From Aurantiacibacter spongiae (GTDB lineage Bacteria > Pseudomonadota > Alphaproteobacteria > Sphingomonadales > Sphingomonadaceae): DNA of 64,000 nucleotides. How positions within the stretch are numbered: the stretch's first letter is position 1; every line of letters starts with the position of its first letter. The position numbers were made by a program, and so were the translations under genes. Positions 26,915 to 34,318 of this stretch are shown in pieces. The stretch is from positions 2,418,001-2,482,000 of the forward strand of contig NZ_RPFZ01000001.1 of the NCBI RefSeq assembly GCF_003815535.1, written 5' to 3'. The notes below the pieces were generated by a model. It had not been told where the DNA came from. It saw only the letters and a program-made list of their open reading frames with translations, and did not search any database.

Positions 26915-28272
26915 AGAACCGTTTACTGCTTGGCCTCGCGAGCGGCCTGCTGGTCGCGTCTTGCGGCAGCAGCGGCACGTTCGACAAATCTTCGCAGATC
27001 GGTGCCGATCCGGTCTTGCCCGAAGCCGAGCAATATCTCGTTCCACCGTTCAAGGTGGCCGAGGTCGTTGGCTGGGAGGAAGGCGAAGCTCCGGTTGCTC
27101 CGGCTGGATTCGAAGTGCGTGCTTTCGCCAGCAATCTGGGGGGACCGCGTCAGATGCTTCCCCTGGACAATGGCGATGTGCTCGTCGTCGAGACGAAGGG
27201 GCCGGGCCTTGAAGATCCGCTTCGTCCGAAGGATTTCATGATGGGGTGGGCGATGTCGATGGCTCACGGGTCGAGCGGTGGAGAGGCGCCGCCGACCAAC
27301 CAGATAACCCTGCTGCGCGATGCGGATGGCAACGGCATTCCGGAAATGCGCTCTGTCCTGGTTGACGATCTGTTCTCGCCCTTCGGCATCGCCTATGCCG
27401 ACGGCACTCTTTACGTCGCCAACACCGACGCGATCGTGACCTATCCGTTCTCGCCCGGACAGACGCACATCACCGCACCGCCCCATGTGCTGACCCAATT
27501 GCCGGGCGGGCCGATCGATCACCACTGGACGAAGGATCTGGCGCTGGGACCGGACGGTACCAAGCTGTTCGCCAGCGTGGGCTCGAACAGCAACATCACG
27601 GAGAATGGCAAAGAAGCGGAAAAGGGCCGCGCGGCAATCTGGGAAATCGACCGGCAAACGGGGGCCGCTCGCGAATTCGCTACCGGTTTGCGCAATCCGA
27701 ACGGGCTGACGTTCTACCCCGGTTCGGATACGCTGTGGACGGTTGTCAACGAACGCGACGAGCTCGGTCCGAACCTCGTTCCCGACTATATGACGTCCGT
27801 ACGGCCCGGTGGCTTCTATGGCTGGCCCTACAGTTATTACGGTCAGCACGTCGACCGCCGGGTGCAGCCGCAGCGTCCTGACCTCGTGGCGAGGGCGATC
27901 AAGCCCGATTACGCGCTCAGCAGTCATGTCGCGCCGCTCGGCCTGACATTCTACACCGGCGGCAGTTTCCCGGAAGCCTACGAGGGTGGCGCGTTCATCG
28001 GCGAACACGGCAGTTGGGACCGCGACCATTTCAACGGCTACAAGGTGGTATTCGTCCCCTTCGCCGACGATGGCAAACCCAACGGGATGGCGCAGGATTT
28101 CCTTACCGGCTTCCTTACTGGCGATGGCTCCACTCACGGCAGACCCGTCGGCGTTGCGGTCGATCGCACCGGGGCCTTGCTCGTCGCCGACGATGCGGGC
28201 GGGACGGTCTGGCGAGTGACCCCGCGGGGTCGCACGGGCGGAGGGAACAATCCCGCGCAGGATCGCTCCTGA
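26911..28272 (+). CDS. Sorbosone dehydrogenase-like (PQQ-type) lipoprotein
   Basis: A 453-residue protein with a lipobox (LLLGLASGLLVASC) and a six-bladed propeller of the L-sorbosone/soluble glucose dehydrogenase superfamily. Landmarks are APAGFEVRAFASNLGGPRQM, DHHWTKDLALGPDG, NPNGLTFYPGSDTLWTVVNERDELG, GGFYGWPYSYYG and FIGEHGSWDRDHFNGYKVVFVPF. Members bind PQQ and oxidise sugars or aldehydes in the periplasm. Whether PQQ is used here is inferred. It is coupled to the upstream DUF2231 gene. Confidence 0.88.
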   Translation: MKNRLLLGLASGLLVASCGSSGTFDKSSQIGADPVLPEAEQYLVPPFKVAEVVGWEEGEAPVAPAGFEVRAFASNLGGPRQMLPLDNGDVLVVETKGPGLEDPLRPKDFMMGWAMSMAHGSSGGEAPPTNQITLLRDADGNGIPEMRSVLVDDLFSPFGIAYADGTLYVANTDAIVTYPFSPGQTHITAPPHVLTQLPGGPIDHHWTKDLALGPDGTKLFASVGSNSNITENGKEAEKGRAAIWEIDRQTGAAREFATGLRNPNGLTFYPGSDTLWTVVNERDELGPNLVPDYMTSVRPGGFYGWPYSYYGQHVDRRVQPQRPDLVARAIKPDYALSSHVAPLGLTFYTGGSFPEAYEGGAFIGEHGSWDRDHFNGYKVVFVPFADDGKPNGMAQDFLTGFLTGDGSTHGRPVGVAVDRTGALLVADDAGGTVWRVTPRGRTGGGNNPAQDRS

Positions 28273-28400
28273 CAGGACTGTCCGGAAACCAAAGGCTGAA
28301 CGCTTTGGCGGATGTCCGAACGCTCCGCGATATCGGCAAGGGCGCGACGATAAAGGCAAATTCGCTGGCGCGGTGATACGCTTCGCGAGTATGGAGCGTC

Positions 28401-29204
28401 ATGGACGCACAATTGCTGGCGATCTGCCTGCTGACCGCCGGAATACACCTGATCGGAACACTGGCCTACGGCGCCCGCATCGCCGGCGTGCGGACCGGTC
28501 GTATCGCCATGAGTTTCGCGCTTTTCAACATCCTCGTGCTGGTATCGCGCACTTCAAACGGTTTTCTCGGCCCGTTCCTCGCCAAACGGATCGAAACGCG
28601 GCTCGCCGTAGGGGGCGGGGAGGCACTTGCAGGGGACTTCAGGCTCGTCCTGCTGTCGGCATCGATCGCTGTAGCGGTCGGCGTTCTAGCCGTTCCGACA
28701 GCACAGCGCCTGTTCGTAAGCGCGATAGGCCATTTCCAGGTCAATCGGTCGACCGGTCGTCTTCTGATGCGTTTGGCAACACCGAGCGGATTGCGACGGG
28801 TGCGCCAGTCCGTTGCTTTGCCGACGCGGGCGCACTGGCGCGGATTTCTCCGGTCCCCCGGCGTGGGCTGGGGTGTCCTGACCGCGAACTGTCTGGCGCA
28901 GGCCTTGCTGACTGTGGGTGTGCTGGCCTCGCTTTACGCAGGTTATCTAAACCCGGAATTCCGGGTAACCGCGGCTCAGCTTTCCGCCATAGTCAATGGC
29001 GTTGCGACGATCCTGCTCTTTGCTCTGATCGACCCGCAGCTTTCCGTGATCACCGACGATGCGGCAGGAGGTCAGGTTTCGCAGGCCGATTTCCGCCGGA
29101 CCATCACCGCCATTTCGTTGAGCCGGCTGGCCGGTACGATCCTGGCACAGGCGTTGTTCCTCCCCGCCGCCATGCTGGTGGCGGTGGTCGCCAACATGAT
29201 CTGA
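28401..29204 (+). CDS. Amj-family lipid II flippase
   Basis: A 267-residue polytopic membrane protein. The N-terminal block LLTAGIHLIGTLAYGARIAGVRTGRIAMSFALFNILVLVSRTSN matches the signature of Amj (YdaH, alternate to MurJ) of Bacillus subtilis. About six hydrophobic segments follow. Amj translocates the peptidoglycan precursor lipid II across the inner membrane and can replace MurJ. In this window it stands alone. Assignment rests on the strong N-terminal motif; activity in this organism is inferred. Confidence 0.8.
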   Translation: MDAQLLAICLLTAGIHLIGTLAYGARIAGVRTGRIAMSFALFNILVLVSRTSNGFLGPFLAKRIETRLAVGGGEALAGDFRLVLLSASIAVAVGVLAVPTAQRLFVSAIGHFQVNRSTGRLLMRLATPSGLRRVRQSVALPTRAHWRGFLRSPGVGWGVLTANCLAQALLTVGVLASLYAGYLNPEFRVTAAQLSAIVNGVATILLFALIDPQLSVITDDAAGGQVSQADFRRTITAISLSRLAGTILAQALFLPAAMLVAVVANMI

Positions 29205-29214
29205 TCAAGCGGCG

Positions 29215-30606
29215 TCAGTTCGGTCTGTTCGATAGCAGACGATAGCCCCACGCCGGCAGCGTTATGTGATCCCGGGACGCAAGGTTCACCTCTTCGCCGC
29301 TGGCAAAATCGCGATAGGTGCCGGCTGCGTGAGCATCGAGGAGCATCGCGTCCACCGGCTCGGCGGAAAGATTGAACAGACCGACGACCTTGTTGTCCCC
29401 TTCCTGCCTGACCCATGCGAACAGCTGCCGCGGCTTGTCGCTCACCACCTGGCTTATGCGCGCCCCCCAGCGACCGTTCTCGAGCGCCGGATTGGCCTTT
29501 CGAAAGTCGATCAGCCTCGCAAGCAGGTCGCCATAGGCGCAATCGTCTCCCTGGCTCCAGTCGATTGGATCTTTCTCGAAGAATTCCAGTCGTTTGGCGT
29601 TGCAAGCTTCCATGCCGTTATAGATGAGGGGTAGCCCCTCGTTGGTGAAGCTGAGAGCCGTCATCGCACCCAGCGCGGGACCGAAATTCTCGTACATGGT
29701 GCCTTCCCAGGCATTGCTGTCGTGGTTGGCGATGTAGGTCATTCGCATGGCGCTGGCGGGCCAGGCGCTCTCGTTCTCGGCGTAATATCCATAGAGCGCG
29801 GTCGCATCCGCCTCTCCGGCCGCGATCTGCTTGATAGTCTGGTGCCATTCCCACGCGTAGACCGCATCGAAAGCCTTGCGGACCATCTCGGAAGATTTCC
29901 ATTCGGCCAGCATGAAGACCGGCTTGATCGCTTCCAGCCGTTCGCGTTCGGTCTCCCAGAAGTCGAGCGGGACGTATCCCGCCACGTCAGCGCGGTATCC
30001 GTCTACATCGAATTTGCGCACCCAGTATTCCATCGCCTCCCCGACATGCTGGCGCACACCCGGTTTGGACCAGTCGAGATCGATGATGTCCGACCAGTCC
30101 CACCAGGGAGTCGGGCGGAAGTCGCCTTTCCAGTCCTTCTCGTACCAGTCGGGATGATCGTAGCGCAGCTCGTTGTCCCAGGCGGTATGATTGGCGACGA
30201 GATCGAGGATGACGTGAAATCCCTGGGCGTGCGCAGCGTCGATGAAGGTCTTCAGATCCTGTTCGGTGCCCAGTTCCGGGTTTACCGCGAAATAGTCGCG
30301 CACCGAATACGGGCTTCCCAACGTGCCCTTGCGGTTCTCCTCCCCGATGGGATGGATCGGCATGAGCCATAGGATGTCGACGCCAAGCGCCTTCAGTCGG
30401 GGCAGTTCCCGCTGGGCTGCGGCGAAGGTTCCTTCAGGTGTGAACTGGCGAGTGTTGATCTGATAGAGCACTGCGTCGCGCGACCAGGCGGGATTTTCGA
30501 TGGTTGCGTAGGGTCGGGGTTGCCACGGATCGGCGTCCTGTGCGGCGGTGGGGACGAGGGGTAGGTAAAGGGCAGCGAGGGTCAGGGCGAGAGCGAACTT
30601 AGGCAA
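29215..30606 (-). CDS. GH13 family alpha-amylase, exported
   Basis: A 463-residue GH13 enzyme with a signal peptide (PKFALALTLAALYLPLVPTAAQ). Conserved GH13 regions: region I DLVANHTAWD, region II VDGYRADVAG (nucleophile Asp), region III FMLAEWKS (acid Glu), region IV YIANHDSNAWEG (Asp). It should cleave alpha-1,4-glucans in the periplasm. The start is a TTG at 30606 with GGAGA 7 bases upstream; no suitable ATG exists. It overlaps the 3' end of the MFS gene by 8 bases, so both are one operon under the LacI-type operator candidate upstream. Confidence 0.93.
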   Translation of the reverse strand: MPKFALALTLAALYLPLVPTAAQDADPWQPRPYATIENPAWSRDAVLYQINTRQFTPEGTFAAAQRELPRLKALGVDILWLMPIHPIGEENRKGTLGSPYSVRDYFAVNPELGTEQDLKTFIDAAHAQGFHVILDLVANHTAWDNELRYDHPDWYEKDWKGDFRPTPWWDWSDIIDLDWSKPGVRQHVGEAMEYWVRKFDVDGYRADVAGYVPLDFWETERERLEAIKPVFMLAEWKSSEMVRKAFDAVYAWEWHQTIKQIAAGEADATALYGYYAENESAWPASAMRMTYIANHDSNAWEGTMYENFGPALGAMTALSFTNEGLPLIYNGMEACNAKRLEFFEKDPIDWSQGDDCAYGDLLARLIDFRKANPALENGRWGARISQVVSDKPRQLFAWVRQEGDNKVVGLFNLSAEPVDAMLLDAHAAGTYRDFASGEEVNLASRDHITLPAWGYRLLSNRPN

Positions 30607-32128
30607 GAGCGGTCTCCGTGGGGGTCGAGGGCAGGGCAGCCGCGACGCGAAGCATGGCGCCGGCCGCGATCAGGAAGGTGACGGCGGCGAACAGCATCGT
30701 CCACACCGGCTCGCCCGGGAAGAAGGCCTGCATGATCGATCCCATCACCGTTGCCACCAGCAGCTGCGGCACGACGACGAAGATGTTGAACAGGCCCATG
30801 TAGATGCCGAGCTTGGCTTGCGGCAGGTTGCTGGCGAGAATGGCGTAGGGCATGGCGAGAATGCTTGCCCAGGCTATGCCGATTCCGATCTCTGCCACGA
30901 GCAGCACCTGCGCATCCCGTACGAAGAAGAACATCAGGAAGCCGACCGCGCCGGCAGTGAGGCAGATGGAATGCGTCGCTACCTGCCCGAAGCGACGGCT
31001 CATGGCGGGCAGCAAGGCGAGGGCGGCAATGGCGGCGATGCCGTTATAGACCGTGAACAGCACGTTCACCCAGTTCGCGCCCTCGTTATAGGCAATGCTC
31101 GTCGTATCGGTGCTGCCGAAGACGTACTGGGTTACGACGGGCGTGGTGTTGATCCACATGATGAACAACGCCGACCAGCTGAAGAACTGCACGACGGCGA
31201 GACGCTTCATCACCTCCGGCATGCCGGAGAAATCGCCGACGATGCTCGAGAGCATGTTGGCCGCCTTCCCCCGCCGGGCCAGTGCGATCGCAACCGCGCT
31301 CAGCACTCCGTAGAGCGCCAAGAGCGCGCCGAGAAGAAGCACTTCCTTTTCGAGGTCGAGCAGACCTACGAGCAGCGCGACAACGGCGCCCAGCACTATC
31401 CAGGCGCCGCTCGATAGGTAGGATTTTTCCGCCAGCATCGACGCCGGCGGCGCTTCGGCAACCTTGCCGTCTCCGGCCGCGAACGCGGCCTGTTCGTCCG
31501 GGCTGTATTCGCGGGTCGTCACCACCGTCCAGACGACCGCAGCCAGGAGCGCGACCGATCCGGCCCAGAAACTCCAGCGCACGGTATCGGGGATGCCACC
31601 GCCGGGTGCCACGTTGGCGATGCCGAGATGTTCGAGCACGAAGGGAAATATCGACCCGACCACCGCGCCGGTGCCGATGAACGCGGTCTGCACCGCATAA
31701 CCGGCGGCGTGCTGATCGGTGCGCAGCATGTCCCCCACGAAGGCGCGGAACGGCTCCATCGAAATGTTGAGCGAGGCGTCTAGCACCCACAGCATCGCGG
31801 CGGCAAAGATCAGCGGCGCGCCGAACGCAGGTGAGAGCGGCATCACGAACAGGGCGACGGCTGCGAGAACCGCGCCTGTCAGGATATAGGGGCGACGCCG
31901 CCCAAGCCGGTTCCAGGTACGATCGGACAGATGACCGATGACCGGCTGTACCAGCAGCCCGGTGAGCGGGGCCGCGACCCAGAGCGCCGGGAGGTCGTCC
32001 ATGCTGGCGCCCAGGGTCTGGAAGACGCGGCTCATGTTCGCGTTCTGCAGGGCGAAGCCGATCTGGATGCCGAAGAAGCCGAAACTGATGTTCCAAAGGC
32101 CCCAGAAGCCCTGGCGCGGCTTTTCCAT
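30599..32128 (-). CDS. SLC45-type MFS sugar transporter
   Basis: A 509-residue MFS protein with twelve predicted membrane segments. The N-terminus (GFWGLWNISFGFFGIQIGFALQNANMSRVFQTLGA) and the PVIGHLSDRTWNRLGRRRPYIL loop, an extended MFS motif with an RRRPY run, are typical of the SLC45/sucrose-maltose symporter group found in sphingomonad and Caulobacter carbohydrate loci. It would import the glucose or maltose released in the periplasm. The ATG at 32128 follows AAAGGA-like purines. It is the first gene of the MFS-GH13 operon. Confidence 0.9.
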   Translation of the reverse strand: MEKPRQGFWGLWNISFGFFGIQIGFALQNANMSRVFQTLGASMDDLPALWVAAPLTGLLVQPVIGHLSDRTWNRLGRRRPYILTGAVLAAVALFVMPLSPAFGAPLIFAAAMLWVLDASLNISMEPFRAFVGDMLRTDQHAAGYAVQTAFIGTGAVVGSIFPFVLEHLGIANVAPGGGIPDTVRWSFWAGSVALLAAVVWTVVTTREYSPDEQAAFAAGDGKVAEAPPASMLAEKSYLSSGAWIVLGAVVALLVGLLDLEKEVLLLGALLALYGVLSAVAIALARRGKAANMLSSIVGDFSGMPEVMKRLAVVQFFSWSALFIMWINTTPVVTQYVFGSTDTTSIAYNEGANWVNVLFTVYNGIAAIAALALLPAMSRRFGQVATHSICLTAGAVGFLMFFFVRDAQVLLVAEIGIGIAWASILAMPYAILASNLPQAKLGIYMGLFNIFVVVPQLLVATVMGSIMQAFFPGEPVWTMLFAAVTFLIAAGAMLRVAAALPSTPTETALA

Positions 32129-32220
32129 TATGGTCGTCCTTTCCCGAACGGCCGGACGAACTTGGTGCCGCCCTTGCCGTGCGCGTGACGGGTCGCATGA
32201 AAATACGCCGTCCGCCAACA

Positions 32221-32234
32221 TGTATACGAATGTA
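32221..32234. promoter_or_regulatory. Candidate LacI-family operator upstream of MFS-GH13
   Basis: TGTATACGAATGTA lies between the divergent ends of the MFS gene and the lacI gene. Its left half TGTATACG is identical to a site at 34165 upstream of the TonB receptor. LacI-family operators are imperfect palindromes centred on CG, and TGTATA-CG-NATNNN fits this. These are the only two TGTATACG sequences I found outside the tRNA gene. Confidence 0.6.
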
Positions 32235-32254
32235 TCGCGCCCGGACGGGCGTTG

Positions 32255-33289
32255 TCAGGCGACGGTGCTGCCGCGCACGATAAGGCGCGTCGGCAGGCGG
32301 TTGTCGGGTCGGTCGCGTTCTTCGATCTGCGCCATCAGAGTTTCGAGCAGGCGCTCCCCGGCGCCCTTGATATCCTGCATGATCGTGGTGAGCGGCGGGC
32401 TGGTGAGACTGGCGGCGGGTATATCGTCGAAACCGACCACCGCCACGTCGTCGGGCACGCTGCGACCGGCTTCCGCCAATGCGCGCAGCGCTCCTATGGC
32501 GATGAGGTCGCTCGCGGCGAATATCGCGTCGAACACCTTGCCCGACGCCAGCAGACGGCAAACCGCATCGTAGCCTGCTTCTTCCGTGGTTATCGCATCC
32601 ATGCGCAGGGCGGGATCGGCATCGATGCCCGCTTTCCCCATCGCCTCCACCAGCCCGCGATAGCGTCCGTCGAATTCCGGACAGTCCTCCCCCACTTCGC
32701 CGATGAAGGCGATGTCGCGCCGGCCGAGACCGGCAAGATGCTCGCCTGCCTGCCGCCCGGCCCCGACATTGTCCGAACCCACCGTCGGCCCCCAGAGGTC
32801 GCGGCTGACCGAACCCCAGCGGGCGTAATGCGTGCCGTGATCCTCCAGTTCCGCGAGGCGCGCGGTATAGGCGGTGTAGTCGCCATAGCCGAGTAGGATG
32901 AGGCCGTCCGCCCGGTGACTGTCCTGATAGCGAGCGTGCCAGTCATCCTCCATCTTCTGAAAGGAAATCAGCAGGTCCAGCCCGCGATTGGCGCAGGCGC
33001 GGGTGATGGACCCCAGCATGGCCAGGAAGAACGGGTTTATCATGCTGTCGTCGGGCGTCGGATCCTCGAAGAACAGCAGCGCGATGGTGTTCGATCGCTG
33101 AGAGCGCAGCGAAGACGCGTTCTTGTCGACCGTATAGTTGAGTTCATCGGCGATCTTGCGGATACGCAAGCGCGTCGCCTCGGACACGGACCTGTCTCCG
33201 CGCAGCGCCCTGCTGACCGTCGGCTGAGAAACGCCGGCAAGATAAGCAATGTCGAAACTGGTTGGCTTGCCAGTTGGTGGACGTCCCAT
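32255..33289 (-). CDS. LacI-family transcriptional regulator of the sugar locus
   Basis: A 344-residue regulator. The N-terminal HTH (FDIAYLAGVSQPTVSRALRGDRSVSEATRLRI) is typical LacI. A periplasmic-binding-protein-like effector domain follows from about residue 60 (SNTIALLFFEDP to PTRLIVRGST). It binds DNA as a dimer and usually releases it on binding a sugar or oligosaccharide. The ATG at 33289 gives MGRPPTGKPTSFD; the open frame upstream is shadow. Its own stop faces the TGTATACG site; the DUF6445 gene is divergent, 128 bases away. Confidence 0.94.
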   Translation of the reverse strand: MGRPPTGKPTSFDIAYLAGVSQPTVSRALRGDRSVSEATRLRIRKIADELNYTVDKNASSLRSQRSNTIALLFFEDPTPDDSMINPFFLAMLGSITRACANRGLDLLISFQKMEDDWHARYQDSHRADGLILLGYGDYTAYTARLAELEDHGTHYARWGSVSRDLWGPTVGSDNVGAGRQAGEHLAGLGRRDIAFIGEVGEDCPEFDGRYRGLVEAMGKAGIDADPALRMDAITTEEAGYDAVCRLLASGKVFDAIFAASDLIAIGALRALAEAGRSVPDDVAVVGFDDIPAASLTSPPLTTIMQDIKGAGERLLETLMAQIEERDRPDNRLPTRLIVRGSTVA

Positions 33290-33417
33290 GAACCTGATCC
33301 CAGCGATCCGTCTCCCTTGCGGACCTGACGAGGATGCTACCCCATGCATGCCGATAAGAAAACCACGGCGAAAGGGGGTGGGCCGAGTGTGTCCGCAAGG
33401 ATACAGCGACAAGCGTC

Positions 33418-34110
33418 ATGACATCACCTCTTGCCCTTTCCGATCGGGCGCGGACCCATGTGCGCACCTTCGGCAGCGAGCAACAACCCGTCCTCGTGGT
33501 CGACGACGTGCTGGCGGACCTGTCCCTGGTTCGGGGAATCGCTGCCAGGCACAGCTTCCGACCCATCGGACCGCACTATCCGGGAATCCGCGCGGCCGTT
33601 TCCGAAAGGGTGGTCATGCCACTCGCCGATCCCCTGACGGCACTGCTGACAGAAATCTTCGCGCTCGATCGCGCGCCGCATTACGCCGAATGCTTCCTTT
33701 CCGTCGTCACCAAGGGGGGCGGAGATCTCGCGCCGATTCAGCGTCTGCCGCATTTCGATGGAACCGAACGGGGCCGGATTGCCGTGCTTCTCTACCTGGG
33801 CGATACCGAGACGCACGGTACCGGCTTCTATCGCCAGCGGTCCACCGGCTTCGAAAGCGTCACGGCCGATCGGTTCGCCGCTTACGAGAAGGCCCTGCGC
33901 GATGGTGTTGCCGAACATGGCTTGCCGGTCGGTTATATCGGCGAAGGCAATGCCCTGTTCGACCGTATATTCGCGGTCCGGGGACGCGCGAACCGCCTGA
34001 TCGCCTATCGCGGGAACACCTTGCATTGCGCCGCGCTGCCCGAAGGATTTGCGCCCGACGCCGACCCGCGCCGCGGGCGTTTGACACTCAACCTGTTCCT
34101 GTCCGCCTGA
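33418..34110 (+). CDS. DUF6445 family protein, putative Fe(II)/2OG oxygenase-like
   Basis: A 230-residue cytosolic protein of the DUF6445 type. LPHFDGTERGRIAVLLYLGDTE contains an HxD pair; NTLHCAALPEGFAPD and DPRRGRLTLNLFL contain a further His and an Arg. In the order HxD...H...R this resembles a double-stranded beta-helix non-haem iron oxygenase. No activity is known to me. Such genes recur beside TonB receptors and flavin halogenase-like genes in sphingomonads and Caulobacter, which is also the case here. It is divergent from lacI and upstream of the TonB receptor. Confidence 0.75.
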   Translation: MTSPLALSDRARTHVRTFGSEQQPVLVVDDVLADLSLVRGIAARHSFRPIGPHYPGIRAAVSERVVMPLADPLTALLTEIFALDRAPHYAECFLSVVTKGGGDLAPIQRLPHFDGTERGRIAVLLYLGDTETHGTGFYRQRSTGFESVTADRFAAYEKALRDGVAEHGLPVGYIGEGNALFDRIFAVRGRANRLIAYRGNTLHCAALPEGFAPDADPRRGRLTLNLFLSA

Positions 34111-34111
34111 C

Positions 34112-34126
34112 ACGCCCGCGGGGCGT
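34112..34126 (+). terminator. Short perfect hairpin after the DUF6445 stop
   Basis: ACGCCC-GCG-GGGCGT is a 6-bp stem with a 3-base loop, two bases after the stop codon. No U-run follows, so it is at most a weak or Rho-assisted stop. Confidence 0.35.
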
Positions 34127-34164
34127 TGCCCGAATGTCACATCGGTGTTGCGCGCCAACCTTTG

Positions 34165-34178
34165 TGTATACGTATGCT
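34165..34178. promoter_or_regulatory. Candidate LacI-family operator upstream of the TonB receptor
   Basis: TGTATACGTATGCT shares TGTATACG with the site at 32221 and contains the exact palindrome GTATACGTAT core (ATACGTAT). It lies about 140 bases before the receptor start. The LacI-type regulator encoded at 32255-33289 is the obvious candidate to bind it. Confidence 0.6.
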
Positions 34179-34318
34179 TTCTTCCCAACCCCGCAAACCC
34201 GGCGCACACGGTATGGCAGGCGCACCGGACCGACAGCGATCGGCCCCGGCGCCGATGGGAACAGGATGTACCGGAACCAGGCCCGCGTGCCCGTCCGGTC
34301 GGGATTGGGACAGACCTT

